Shown here piece after piece: positions 22,758 through 33,905 of a stretch of DNA of 64,000 nt. Origin of the DNA: Branchipolynoe longqiensis (taxonomy: Eukaryota; Annelida; Polychaeta; Phyllodocida; Polynoidae). The position numbers and the translations under genes are program-made. Every line of letters begins with the position of its first letter. The stretch's first letter is position 1. The notes beneath the pieces were generated by a model. That model was not told the DNA's origin, ran no database searches, and worked only from the letters and a program-made list of their open reading frames with translations. The stretch covers positions 124,001 to 188,000 of the forward strand of contig JASIRB010000025.1 in assembly GCA_030323885.1 (NCBI GenBank). Reading direction: 5' to 3'.

Positions 22758-23170
22758 CCCCTGTCACACCTCGCCGGATTGAGCAACGGACATAATTTTC
22801 TAGTCCGGTGGTGTTCGGGCGTGATAACTATCGAAATGTATTAAAATGTGTCAAAAGGATGCGATATCTGGTCAAAGGTCGCTGGACAAACAGACATGAA
22901 ACGGACATGAAACGGACATGAAACGGACATGAACGGATAGCCAACGGACGAAACAAACTCAAACCGGACAAGAACCGTAGACGTCAATCTGACAGCATCC
23001 GTTCCAAGTTTTGTGCATGTTCAAAACTTGTAACGGATCAGGCCGGATATCAACAGAAATCAACAGATATGCAACGGATATGCAATAGACACAAACCACA
23101 CTTTGCCAGATATCAACGGACTTAGTTCGGTTTCTTTCTGTTTCCTCAATCCGGCGAGGTGTGACAAGGG
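22758..23170. mobile_element. 413-bp TIR element with internal ACGGACATGA repeats
   Basis: A 26-bp terminal inverted repeat with one mismatch: CCCCTGTCACACCTCGCCGG at the left and its complement ending TGTGACAAGGG at 23170. Inside, AACGGACATGA units repeat at 22895-22935, with further ACGGAT variants downstream. There is no coding capacity. I could not find a convincing target duplication. The ends begin like those of the element at 61454-62552. Confidence 0.82.
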
Positions 23171-23271
23171 CTCAAGGCAAACATAAATTCAGTGTCGGAA
23201 GCCATGGTTGATAATAAGCATGGCCAATTCCAATGTTAGTGAGTGGAGGTGCATTATTGCCAAGAATATCA

Positions 23272-23352
23272 CCAGCAGGTCCCGTCCTGACATGAATTTA
23301 GATGTTGCGAGGAAGTAAATCTCCAACAACCAACTAACCAACCAACCACCCA
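23272..23352 (+). mobile_element. SINE-A 3' fragment
   Basis: Only the last 3' segment and a CAACCAACTAACCAACC tail. Confidence 0.75.
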
Positions 23353-23437
23353 TCAGGTCACTGCCTGCATGTTCCTGGTATAGGAGGATTATTCAATTCA
23401 ATGCACCTCTTTCCATAAGTCATGCTCCATATCACAG

Positions 23438-23715
23438 GGCAGATTGGTGGTGGACATTGTCTATCAGACCTTTTCCACAGAACATGCTGTATAGTCATCT
23501 GTTATCCCCAACATTAATTCTTCCACTGCCATCCAAGGGTGGGTTGGCAGTGGAAATTGTCTATAAGACCGTTACCGCAATATAAGCTCATTTCCGCAGA
23601 ACATGCTGAACAGTCTGCTTCTACCCACAACATTAGTTCTCCCAGTGCCAGCAGACGTCGGAATGGTGGTGGAAATCATCTATTCAATAAGCACTCCGAA
23701 TCTGCCCCCGCATAT
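23438..23715. repeat. Tandem duplication of about 120 bp
   Basis: Two to three diverged units share GTGGAAATYRTCTAT, CCGCAGAACATGCTG and CCACAACATTARTTCT. A related fragment lies at 43030-43080. Confidence 0.6.
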
Positions 23716-23879
23716 CTATCGTTTGTAGTCGGTGCTAGATGTGTGCTGATTCAAAATAGTTAATTGAACTGACCCGCTATTTGGGTAAACTAGAGAATGC
23801 TGTCGGGGTGCATCTGTAGAAATAGCTAAACTAGATAATGTTGTCCGGGTGTTACTGTATGAATGGCTGCCAGCGTGGT

Positions 23880-26130
23880 ACTGTGGGATGCTATGGTGTA
23901 GCTGAGGGGATGAGGCAGCAGTGGGGTTGTGAAAGACACACAGTATGACAGTAAGACGGTCAAACAGCCAAACAGACAGTGGGGTAGAACATCATGCTAA
24001 CCTTGTATAAACCATGCACTCTGCCATGTCAGTTGCTGTACATTGCCAATGACAGCCGTCAAATTGAGGGAACAGTGGAGATGTGACAGTAACACAGTCA
24101 AGCAGACAGTGGGGTAGAACATCATGTTAACCTTGTATAAACCATGCACTGTGCCATATCAGTTGCTGTACATTGTCAATGACAGCCCTAGAATTGAGGG
24201 AACGGTGGGGATGTGACAGTCACACAGTTAAACAGACAGTGGGGTAGAACATTATGTTAACCTTGTATAAACCATACACTGTGCGTGTCAGTTGCTGTAC
24301 ATTGCCAATGACAGCCGTATAATTGAGGGAACAGTGGGGATGTGGCAGTAACGCAGTCAAGCAGACATTGGGGTAGAACATCATCTTAACCCTGTGACCC
24401 TCGTCGCTGTACAGTGACGAGGACAGCCGGAGAGTTGAGGGAAAAGTTAAGGGAAAAGTCACAGTCACACAGTCACACGGCCAAACAGACTGTGCGTAGA
24501 TAACCTTGTTAACCCTATTTGATAAACCCGGCACATTCCAGTGACACAGACACCTGACAATATGAAGCGGGGAGTTGAACATTGTGACAGTCGATCGGAC
24601 AAGAAGACAGAGGGTTAACTAGAGGCAGGGGCAGCCAGGCAGATGAGGAAAACGTTGTACAGGTGACAGTCAAGCAGACATATGGGCAAAAACTCAAGTT
24701 AACCCTTTGGTGCAGTGCCACTGACAGCGACAGCAACACCTGGGCAGAAGAGAAGGAATTTGACCATGTACCAGTCAAAAATACATGTCGGCAGAAGCAC
24801 AAAATATCCCTGTGTAGGGTATGCTAGTGCACAACAACCCTAACGGCGGGGCAGAAGAGGAAGATTTTTCCCATATGACAGTCAAACTGATATCTGAACA
24901 GAAGCATAAGTTAACCCTGTGTAGGGTATGCTAGTGCACAGTGACAGAGACAGCAACAGCAACATCTGAGCAGAAGAGGAGGCATTTGGTGATGTCACAG
25001 GCAATGGGAGCAGAAGCGTAAATTATTCCTATGTAGGGTATGCTAGTGAACAGTGACACTGACAGTAGGGCAGAAAAGGAAGAATTTACCCATGTAACAG
25101 TCAAATAGACTTGGGGGCAGAAGCGTAAATTATCCCTTTGTAGGGTACACTAGTGTACAGTGACAGCAACAGTGACAGCTGGGCAGAAGAGGAGGAATTT
25201 GATCATGTAACAGTCAAATAGACATGTGGGCAGAAGCGTAAGTTATCCATATGTAGGGTACACCAGTGTACAGTGGCAGCAACAGTGACAGCTGGGCAGA
25301 AGAGGAGGAATTTGATCATGTAACAGCCAAATAGACATGTGGGCAGAAGTGTAAGTTATCCCTATGTAGGGTACACCAGTGTACAGTGAAAGGGGCAAAA
25401 GAGGAAGAATTTGACCATGTGGCAGTCAAATAAACATAGAGGTAAAATCACAAGCTAACTCTATAGTGTTGGGCACACCCGTACACAATGACAGGGTAGC
25501 CGGGCAGATGTGATGTGGAAGGTGGGCATCAGGCAGTCAACTAGATAAAAGATTCACCCCATACTTCCAGTACAGGGGTGAAAACCAGCCTTATATAAAA
25601 ACGGTCGAAAAATCGGGGCTAATGAAATGAGTCTTTATGAGAGCCTAATTTCACAATCTAAGAAGCAACATTTATTCTTTGTATGTCTTCATGTTTACCC
25701 GCTACTTTTGAGTTGGAAAATATATTAAAACATATACTTTAATGCAATTTAAAAGTGAAATCGACGGCATTCTCTGGCCGCCATCTTGTCTTTTTGCATT
25801 CTCTCCCATTTCACCAACTCTGTTCTGATATAAGTAACCATTTGACACTGGTGCCAGGCATTCTACTTCTTGTTCCATACTAATGCTATTTTCGCCCGTA
25901 TTTATATAAGGCTGGTCTTCACCCGTGTACTACAAGTACCGGGTGAATCTTTTATCTAGCAGTCAACCAGACAGAAATGGAGACACGCAAGTCAACCCTG
26001 TGCAGCGCACACCAGTCGGTGCACAGTAATGGGGGCTGACGGGGAGTCGGGGGGGGGGGGGGTTAGACAGCTAAGCAGACGGGGAAGCAGACTGACAGGT
26101 GCAAACAGAACGACATCACGCAAGGGCGTC
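23880..26130. repeat. Degenerate minisatellite, units 105-130 bp
   Basis: The left part has 130-bp spacing of AACCTTGTATAAACC (24000, 24130, 24260). The right part repeats TGTAGGGTA about every 105-119 bp (24811 to 25365), with GGGCAGAAG and GACAGTCAA between. Adjacent units stay related but drift gradually. A MITE at 25542-25958 interrupts the array, which resumes to about 26130. Confidence 0.8.
25542..25958 (-). mobile_element. MITE family M, copy 1 (417 bp, 9-bp TSD)
   Basis: Ends are inverted copies of TAGATAAAAGATTCACCC, extended to about 75 bp of imperfect TIR. The 9-bp direct repeat GCAGTCAAC flanks it exactly (25533-25541, 25959-25967). The interior contains the reverse of CAAGATGGCGGCC. 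There is no ORF. A 9-bp TSD with long TIRs fits Mutator-like elements, but the superfamily is not proven. Confidence 0.9.
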
Positions 26131-26350
26131 TAGAAAGTCTTGAAATGTCTTGAAAAGTCTTGAACTTCATTTGTCCCATTTCAAAGCCTTGAAAAGCATT
26201 TTGGGTAATTAAGTCTTGAACAACTTTGAATTCCATTTAACTGTCCCCACGAATGCCATTCGCCATTGCTGTTTATTCCTGAAATCCAAATGAAAATAGT
26301 CTTGAATTTGTATGAAAAACAGCCTTGAAAAGACTTGAAATAACCGTGAA
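26125..26350. repeat. Short GTCTTGAAA-type iterations
   Basis: Imperfect repeats of TCTTGAAAAGTCTTGAA and CCTTGAAAAG. The same motif occurs near 21410. It may be a degraded DNA transposon, but no ends could be defined. Confidence 0.4.
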
Positions 26351-26387
26351 TTCCAAATCTTCACATGTATACAGACCCTGTATGCAG

Positions 26388-26455
26388 AATTTGACATCCA
26401 ATAGCCGATTATACAAGAATTAATGTGCTCTAGGGCCATCGTTAAATAATACAAG
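26388..26455 (-). repeat. Fragment of common molluscan-type repeat G
   Basis: On the minus strand it reads TTTAACGATGGCCCTAGAGC followed by ATCGGCTATTGGATGTCAAA. This matches the better copy at 41452-42012. Confidence 0.65.
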
Positions 26456-26852
26456 CTTTGTATATGCAGAAAGTTCCAATATTAACTTCATTTTGAGTGT
26501 ATATCTTGGGTTTTGAGTAGCGAGACAACCAGAAAAAGAGGCAGAAACAGCCACAGCAACAACAACAAACAAACACACCCGCCGCCCGAGTGAATAGCAC
26601 GAGACGCAGCTGAGAAATGTGCAAGTTCTTATTGCCAATAGACTGTCGCCAAGCCGAGCCTCGTTCAGGGACATGCTATTCTGAGCTCGTGCTTAAAACA
26701 CGCGCATCACACACCATAGTAAGCTGAGTATTCGCCAACCTTACTGTGGGCACCGACACGCCATTTTCTAAAGTGGTCTATATCTGTGAAGAGAGAAAGT
26801 AAAATTAGTTAAATACTGCACTACCCTACTAATAAAGTATGCCATTTCACCT

Positions 26853-26855
<3 letters not shown>
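26456..26855. other. Unique DNA
   Basis: I see no gene or repeat before the (TA)n tract. Confidence 0.4.

Positions 26856-26865
<10 letters not shown>

Positions 26866-26888
<23 letters not shown>
26866..26888. repeat. (TA)n at left end of DIRS copy 2
   Basis: A (GT)n then (TA)n run abuts the element end, with the same junction as in copy 1. Confidence 0.95.
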
Positions 26889-26889
<1 letters not shown>

Positions 26890-27264
26890 TTTACCTCGGT
26901 AAACAGCCTCAGGCTAGCCTCAGGCTAGGGAGAGGTAAGCACGTCCGGTACCAGCAATTAGCATATACAACTCACGACTGGATAACGTGTCGTTGGGTTG
27001 CTCCGGCAAAATTAGTCTACATACAAGCAAATACGCAGTAAGTATAATAAAAACTGTGGTTAGCTTAATTATGATGCATTAGAGTATCAATATGGAAAGT
27101 TTAGACTTTCGTTGGTCCATTTTGGACGAGTTATTTGGTTATAAAAAAACCAAGGATAGAACACTCGAGTGGGTTTCTCGAAGGAACCAAACCGGTCATT
27201 AGCGGTTATGTCAACACCCGGGTCACCGTGTGACTATGGGTAGAGATGTGGGTTTCGCCCTATC

Positions 27265-27504
27265 TCATGTGGAAATTCTCTCGTACTCTAATAGAGAGTA
27301 ATGTTGGAGATGCTCCTGGGTTTCTTTTATAGACTCCCCTAGACAAAACTTTTTCAGGCGTTTCTCCGAGTTTCGTAGCATTTTCTCCAACTTGTTGACG
27401 TAGTAGTCACAGGTGGGAGAAGTGTGCGGAACAGAGGGATGGGCGGGCCGATACACTGGTCCCGACCCCGCGTAAGGTTTGGGCTTGACCCACAACCCAC
27501 GCAC
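27265..27504 (-). other. Antisense ORF in DIRS 5' region
   Basis: A 79-codon minus-strand frame with a helical, charged segment (NKLEKMLRNSEKRLKKF) is also open in copy 1 (7884-8126). In copy 3 a 4-nt difference breaks it. I see no independent evidence of expression; it may be fortuitous. Confidence 0.25.
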
Positions 27505-27644
27505 AAATTTAGCTTATTACGCCTGTGTTATAACGGTATAAACACGTTCTTTAACACCAATAGATGTCCAAATGAGTTTGAAACAACCATATTGTGACAT
27601 ATATATATACCGGGACTGACCAAAAATGTTTGTTTCAGCTCCCG

Positions 27645-29002
27645 ATGGCCACGAAGCGGAGTAAGCGCGGTGCAGCAGCAGCCGAGGGGCGTGTTCCGAG
27701 TGGAGTGGACGAGGAGTACGACTCCTCACCTGTGTTGTCGGCAGGGCCGTCGACACAGCCCCGGGCGCATATCCTCTCCGACCCGGATGAGGACGCAGTG
27801 CCTGATGTGCCTGCGCCTCCAGATTGGGAGGCTCGCTTTGCAAGATTGGAAAGCCACATCTTGACTGCCAAATCGCCTGTGTCTCGGAAGCGGCGTAGGC
27901 CGAGTGTCCAAGAGGATTCATTTGAGGATTTCTTGGACACAGACTCGGCGGTGGAGCTTAAGGCTCCTCCTCCTCCTTCTCCTAAACGGAGGAAGAAGAA
28001 GAAACAGGTGATTTCTTCGGGTGATGAATTCACCAAGGAGCGGGCAGAGTCTGGTTTGCGCAAAAAGCGGAAGACTAAGTCCAAAAAGAAGAAGAGGAAG
28101 AGGAAATATTCTTCTTCTGAGTCGTCCACTGAGTCTACTTCTACGGAATCAGACTCAGACACCATTTATGAAGGGGTCTATGCGGACATTGGCACTAAAG
28201 TGGCTAAGAAGGTGGAGAAGCCAAAGGCTAAGCGGGTTAAAACCACTACGCTTATGCGCGAGACCGTGAATGGTCATTTTCGCACGTTCAAACCGGCGGA
28301 GGTTATCTCCAAGTTAGGAGATGAGTTAACAGGCATAAAGGGTGTTCCCAATTCCATCATTAAAGAAATGGATCGGGATGTCAATATGACGGATGACCGT
28401 AAGAAGTTTGAGGATGTGTTGCACACAGTGCATAAGGCAGTGTTGGCTACCCTAACAGCTATTGTTCCTGTGGCTAATAGGATGCAGAGTGAAAATAAGT
28501 TCTCGTCTTTGGCTAAGACAATGGACAAAGGCATTGCAGTGCTAGCGGCGGCAGGTATTACCTGTCGTTTCGAAGATATGAAAATGTCTTCAAGTCAGTT
28601 TGCACAGATGCTGGCAAAGAAGTGGCTCGCTCTAAGAAGGTTACCGATAATGAGGGGAAGGAGTTTACGCTCTATCTTGCTCCAGAGCCGATTAAAGGGA
28701 AACCTTTAGATAATACCAAGATGTTTGGCGGTCAACTACAATACCTCTATAAAGAGGTAGAGACTGCAGCCAAGAGTGGCAAAAACATGGATGGCAAGAA
28801 GAAACAGGAAGTTCCTCGTTTCAAAAAGTCACGAGGGGATTTTCGTCCACGACGGTTCACCAGAGGAACCAGACCGAGTTCAAACTTCGGTCAAGGGTTT
28901 CGGGGCCGGGGCGCTCGCCCAAGCTGGACCGACAACACCGCACGGCCAATAGGTCGAGGGTTCAACTCGTCGAGACCTTTCCCCAGGGGCGGGTCCAAGT
29001 AG
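27645..29002 (+). pseudogene. DIRS gag-like ORF1, frameshifted
   Basis: The open frame from ATG 27645 matches copy 3 gag to about 28555. There an 11-bp insertion relative to copy 3 (about 28556-28568) shifts the frame; the 371-codon frame then ends at 28709. Gag sequence continues in the other frame to the stop at 29002, ending in the RG-rich tail (FRGRGARP, PFPRGGSK). The middle has Lys-rich blocks (KRRKKKKQ, KSKKKKRKRK) and an acidic/Ser stretch. It probably encoded the nucleic-acid-binding structural protein. Confidence 0.85.
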
Positions 29003-29311
29003 AGGTCCAAACACAAACTTTACAAGTCCCTGCAGCCTCTAAAAACACACAAACTGTAAGCAACTTTGTGGCTGGTAAGATGTGGGCTAGGGCCCTCCCG
29101 CCACACCCTGCCACATCTATTCCGTTGGTGTACCTTTTCGGTAAAGTAATAGTATCCATTGTTTGAAAGTCATTTTTATCCTCAATAAGTAGGTTAAGAT
29201 TGCTGGTACCGGACGTGCTTACCTCTCCCTAGCCCACATCTATCCGAGGCTTATACCTCGGTAAAACAACAGTTATCCATCATCTGTACCAAGGTAAGAC
29301 TCGTATAACTA

Positions 29312-29316
<5 letters not shown>

Positions 29317-29370
<54 letters not shown>
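29317..29370. repeat. (TA)n at right end of DIRS copy 2
   Basis: Over 25 TA units follow the element end directly. Confidence 0.97.
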
Positions 29371-29373
<3 letters not shown>

Positions 29374-29377
29374 CCTA

Positions 29378-29722
29378 CACTACAGGTTGGTTGGTTGTGT
29401 TTTACGTGCTGGCAACATCTAACATCATATCAGGACGGGTACTGACTTGTGACAGTGTGGACTGATTGCGACTTTATAGTGCTTCCCCACTGGGAAATCA
29501 GGCCGCCGGCACCGTGACCTAATATATCCCATTCAGTCATGTTATCCTGACACTAAGGTAACCAGTCCTCATCCTATCCTATTAATATTGAGTGCCAGGC
29601 TAGGAAGTGGCAAGTATCAATTTTATAAGTCATTGGTTTGACTCGATCGGGGATCGAATTCCATATTTCCCCCACGCGAGGCCCGCGCTCTACCGATACT
29701 GCCACCGCGCCCGTCCCTATGT
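29378..29722 (-). mobile_element. SINE-A copy with type ii head
   Basis: Full body on the minus strand. The head reads GGGCGCGGTGGCAGTATCGG then GTAGAGCGCGGGCC, clearly different from the GACGGGATGGCC head of most copies. Confidence 0.82.
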
Positions 29723-29884
29723 TGATACTGAAAATGTATCAGCTGGATAATGTGGTGTAATGTTTATGTGGTTTTCAGGTACATCCCCTATTTACTATAC
29801 TACTCATATTCCTAAAGATCCCGCGCAATATTGATTTATGAGTTTCTTTTTGCTAAAATATTGTGAAATATAAGCAAATTATAC

Positions 29885-30405
29885 ACGCTCGATGCCAATG
29901 CATTCGTTGTCAATATGGAAGTATTAGGCATGTGTGTATGAGTCAGCCTCACGAAAATGGGCCAATTGGTGGTCAATTTAAGATGTCGGTATCGCAATTC
30001 TTAAAGTGTAGTGCATTTCTTTGTTTCATATTAAATTATCCTAGAAACAAATAAGGTTGTTGTATTTTCTCTACCTTTACATTCAGGATAAATTTAATGA
30101 CTTTCCAACACCTATGTCAATGTTAAACTATAATTATACCGATCGACGCCGACATCCAATGCTCGACGCTGACAATTTTAACAGATGTCGGCGTCGCAAT
30201 TCTTAAAGTGTTGTGCATTTCTTTGTTTTATATTAAATTATCCTAGAAACAAATAAGGTTGTTGTATTTTCCCTATCTTTACATTCAGGATAAATTTAAA
30301 GACTTTCCAACATCCAATGCTCGACGTCATCAACTTTCCCCAATTGGCATATTTTCGTGAGTCTGACTCATATATATACCTCCACATTGATATCTGTTCC
30401 TCCAG
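29885..30405. repeat. Tandem-and-inverted repeat structure
   Basis: A unit of about 140 bp (GTCGCAATTCTTAAAGTG, then CCTAGAAACAAATAAGGTTG) occurs at 29980-30112 and 30185-30318. The outer edges are inverted copies: 29910-29975 and the complement of 30335-30405 share ATGAGTCAG..TCACGAAAAT and GCCAATTGG. This suggests a small TIR element with an internal duplication. Confidence 0.65.
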
Positions 30406-30877
30406 TGTGTGAGGCGCAATTCGAGGCCACCTGCATATATTTACTCCCCTCCAGAGCGGCGGGGGGGGGGGGGGGTACTCCCCGAATGCACACTAAGGAG
30501 GATTAATAATACACTTATATAATGCATTACACAATATGAAATCGATAGACAACAGCTAATTCTATTTTTACAGAAAACAACTAAAATGGATGTGTCTGTG
30601 TTTGAACCTGAACTCTTCAAGTGCAGTCGGAAAGGTCTACTCGGTCACTGGGCCCCTTATGTTAAGCGGTCGCAGTTGGTTATATGTTGGTGCATGGCAC
30701 CCCTAGTGTTTGACCTACCCACGACCTTTAGGGGACAGTATGCGTGCAGCGTTCCTAATGGCCAGCTTGACCTTGGAGGATGGCTGCTGTAGATGCTCTA
30801 TGGGCACATCACGTGGGTTGCGTAAGGGCGATCAGCACTCAGAACGAGGCAGTGGAAGAGTGCCAGATTCAAATAGG
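30406..30877. other. Unique DNA with poly(G)
   Basis: A run of about 16 G at 30461-30476; otherwise I see nothing supported. Confidence 0.4.
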
Positions 30878-31212
30878 TGGGTTAGTTGTTGGAGTTTTAC
30901 GTCCTGACAACATCTAAGGTCATATCAGAACGGGTACCAACTTGTGACAGTGCGCACTCATGGTGACTTTATAGTGCTGCTACACTGGGAGATCTGGCCG
31001 CCAGGACCAGGACCTGATATCCCACCCTGTCACATTATCCTGACAGTGAACCAACCAGTCCTCGCCATATCCTAATAATGCAGAGTGGCTGGCTAGGAAG
31101 CGACAAGTATACATTTTAAAGTCATTAGTTTAACTCGACCGTGGGTTCGAATTCCATGATCTACCAAAGTGGGAGACGGACACTCAACTCATTCGGTCAT
31201 CCCATCTGGTCA
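30878..31212 (-). mobile_element. SINE-A, near full length
   Basis: Type i head on the minus strand (GACGGACACTCAACTCATTC region), full body and tail beside GGTTAGTTGTTGGAG. Confidence 0.85.
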
Positions 31213-31638
31213 GGGTTTGAATAGGTAACCGTGGTAAAGTGAAGCCCCGCTAAACCATATATATATTATGATCTTGTTGTACCACATTATTTTGTAAACA
31301 AGCCTGCTCGATTGAGATAAAAAGGCCGCACACCAACTGATCAGTATTCTGGTCATCTGATGTAATTTGAGCACGCCCGAGGTCACGGCTGTGTGGTATT
31401 TTGGTCACGTGATGTAAAGATAGAGACAAATTGGCTGCGCAGCGTAAACATTTAAAATAATAGCATGTCATTATTATTTAAATTAATATACCATATTCCT
31501 CCTAATTGTTCCTGGATCCGAAGTGGAATTTAATCCGTTCATCAAATGATATGGATAAGTTATTGACCTCCCCAATCAAGTTTTCAGCAGTTGTGGTGTT
31601 ATGTGGTAAAACAAATTGAGACCACGTGAATAAAATAC
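31213..31638. other. Unique AT-rich DNA
   Basis: I see no gene or repeat. Confidence 0.35.
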
Positions 31639-31639
31639 T

Positions 31640-32118
31640 GTAGTAGTCTGCACTGACCTCTCAGGCAAGTAACCACATAGACACGTAGGCGTGGGTAGTG
31701 TGGAGAGATCAGGGAGCCTAGGTGGTGTAACGGTTAGCACACTGGCCTGGAATGCAAAGAGACGTGGGTTCGTGTCCCGCTCAATATTTCCCATTTTCAT
31801 CACTTCGCATGACACTGGTTGCTGTGACCAGGATCCTGTACAAGCTATGCACTGTATGGTTGTTGAACCTACCTTGTGTTAGTGCATTGCCTGTATAGTA
31901 ATTGTAAGCATTAAAAGACTTAGAATTGCAGGGGGACGAGTGTCGTAGTCTGCACTGACCTCTCAGGCAAGTAACCACATAGACAGGTAGGCGTGGGTAG
32001 TGTGGTGATATCATCGAGCCTAGGTGGTGTTACGGTTAGCACACTGGCCTGGAATGCAATGAGATGTGGGTTCCAGTCCTGCTCTAGGCGCAATATTTCC
32101 CATTTTCGTCACCCTGAC
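31640..32118 (+). mobile_element. SINE-B (tRNA-Gln-like), two head-to-tail units
   Basis: Each unit has a leader GTAGTCTGCACTGACCTCTC, then a tRNA-like segment GGTGGTGTAACGGTTAGCAC with B box GGGTTCGTGTCC or similar, then GCAATATTTCCCATTTTC. The segment resembles tRNA-Gln (GGTGTAATGGTTAGCAC). Units start at about 31642 and 31951, spaced about 309 bp. The 3' end contains TAATTGTAAGCATTAAAAG. Confidence 0.78.
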
Positions 32119-32204
32119 AACAATATACAATCGATGTTTTGAATATAGATGCACTTGTACCTGCTGGTTGGCCGAGCATAATTGTGTGGCTAATTGAAGT
32201 AATG

Positions 32205-32395
32205 TACTATGGTGGGGGAAGGGGTGATGCCAATGAGAAATATTGTGCCTAGAGCGGGAATCGAACTCACATCTCTTGCATTCTGGGTCAGTGTGCTAAC
32301 CATTACACTCCCTAGACCCCCTGATCTCACCACCTTACCCACCACGCCTACCTTGCCTGAGAGGTCAGTGCAGACTACTACAGTACCTTTATTGA
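32205..32395 (-). mobile_element. SINE-B, inverted unit
   Basis: Reverse complement of the leader and tRNA-like part (minus strand GGAGTGTAATGGTTAGCAC), facing the two upstream units. Confidence 0.78.
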
Positions 32396-32735
32396 GTGAG
32401 ATCAGACCAGTGCTGTGTACACATGTATAGAAAGGATGGCTTTTGATTGATTTGGCATAATGATCAACAAGGGATCATAAGGGCAGGTAAATAATGTCTT
32501 TATTCTGTAGAGAAGGATGGGTTTAAGGGTCGGAGCCAAACCCAAAACGGTCAACTATCCCATTGTGAACAGGTGGGTTGGTCGGTCAGTTTGTGTGGGT
32601 CACAAGCTAGTGAAGGAGTGAGGCTTTCTCCACCATTGCAGTGGCAACTGGCAGAAAGGTGGGAAGGGCAGGATTCAATCAGGAGGCGTACCGGAGCAAG
32701 GCGACCATGGAAGGTGGCGGCCACCAATGTCAGTT
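32396..32735. other. Unique DNA
   Basis: I see no gene or repeat recognised between SINE-B units. Confidence 0.35.
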
Positions 32736-32789
32736 AGTTGAATTAGCAATTCTCATTCCATTCCACACAAAATCAAACACAATTCAAGA

Positions 32790-33232
32790 TCCCATAATTC
32801 AAGAGATGTGGGTTTGGTTCCTGCTCTAGGTGCAATATTTGCCATTTTCACCATCACCCCCATGACAGTGACACTGGTTGCCCTGACCGTGATCATGTAC
32901 AAGCAATGTGCTATATGGTTGTTCAACCTATACTGTGTATGTATGTCTAAGTGCATTGACTGTATGTATATAATTGTAAACTGTGTTAAATGACCATTTA
33001 AAAGGCTTACAATTCCATGGGGACGAGTGTAGTCGTCTGCACTGTCCTCTCAGCAGAGTAGACACATAGACAGCTAGGCATGGGTAGCTTAGGCATGGGT
33101 AGGGTGGTGATATCAGGGAGCCTACGTGGTATTATGGTTAGCACACTGGAATGGAGGCTTGAGATGTGGGTTCGATTCCCGCTCTAGGTGCAATATTTCC
33201 CCTTTTCATCACCCCCATGACAATATTTATGT
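32790..33232 (+). mobile_element. SINE-B, one partial and one complete unit in tandem
   Basis: The first unit begins inside the tRNA-like part (AAGAGATGTGGGTTTGGTTCC). The second, from about 33029, has the full leader and a degraded A box. Order and spacing copy the arrangement at 31640. Confidence 0.75.
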
Positions 33233-33737
33233 CACTCATGTTGTTTGTGTAGGGTCATTAATATGGTTGTGCCTGCATAAGTGATGACGGCGGCGTAGGT
33301 CCATAAGTACACCATGCAGATTGAAGCTGGTTCCTGGCAGGGCAGAGCCATGTGTAATATGGGAGTCGCGATCATGGCCATGTTTGACTAGCTATCTGGT
33401 TCAGAAGGTGTTTAACCTACACCAACAAAATTATATTTGCTCTGCCACTGGCTCTATACCTCTTACGCGCAGTATTTTTGAGGATGCAAATGCTATTTAA
33501 AAAGGAGGGATATTTGGTGGTTTTTTTAATAATAAAAAAAAGATATCTTGCGCGAACAAACACAACGTGTTCACCTAAGAAGGAGGCTCCAAGAGGGGAG
33601 GTTGCAATTCAATGCCGTTGTATCCCATAATTCCTACCTATTAGCGGTTTATCGACAACAGGTAACTGCTACTGTTACTCAGTCCACATCATGCCCTACT
33701 GCTGAAGTGTATTTCTAGTGGAGACACTTTGCCTTGT

Positions 33738-33905
33738 TTGTTTGTTTGTTGTTTTATGTCCTAGCAATATCTAAGGTCATATCAGGACGGGTACCAACTT
33801 GTGATGGTGCGCACTCATGGCAACTTTATAGTGCTGCCGCACTGGCAGACCAGGCCACCAGCACCATGACCTGATATCCCACTCAGTCATCCTTGTGATA
33901 GCCCT
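33738..33905 (-). mobile_element. SINE-A fragment in triplication (units 1-3)
   Basis: Tail and half the body on the minus strand. Sister copies occupy 34600-34762 and 35484-35612. The first two end at ACTCAGTCATCCTTGTGATA, the third at a C/T-rich junction. Confidence 0.82.

Larger units (their letters stand above)
26889..29316 (+). mobile_element. DIRS retrotransposon copy 2, gag-only derivative
   Basis: The left end is the same as copy 1 and the right end B' is complete (ending ATAACTATACTA). A deletion at about 29075 joins the region just after gag to the sequence following the internal complementary region. Pol, recombinase, A' and most of B are therefore missing (about 3.0 kb by copy 3 coordinates). 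(TA)n flanks both sides. The inverted repeat between the outer ends remains (near 26926-26958 and 29199-29230). Confidence 0.92.
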
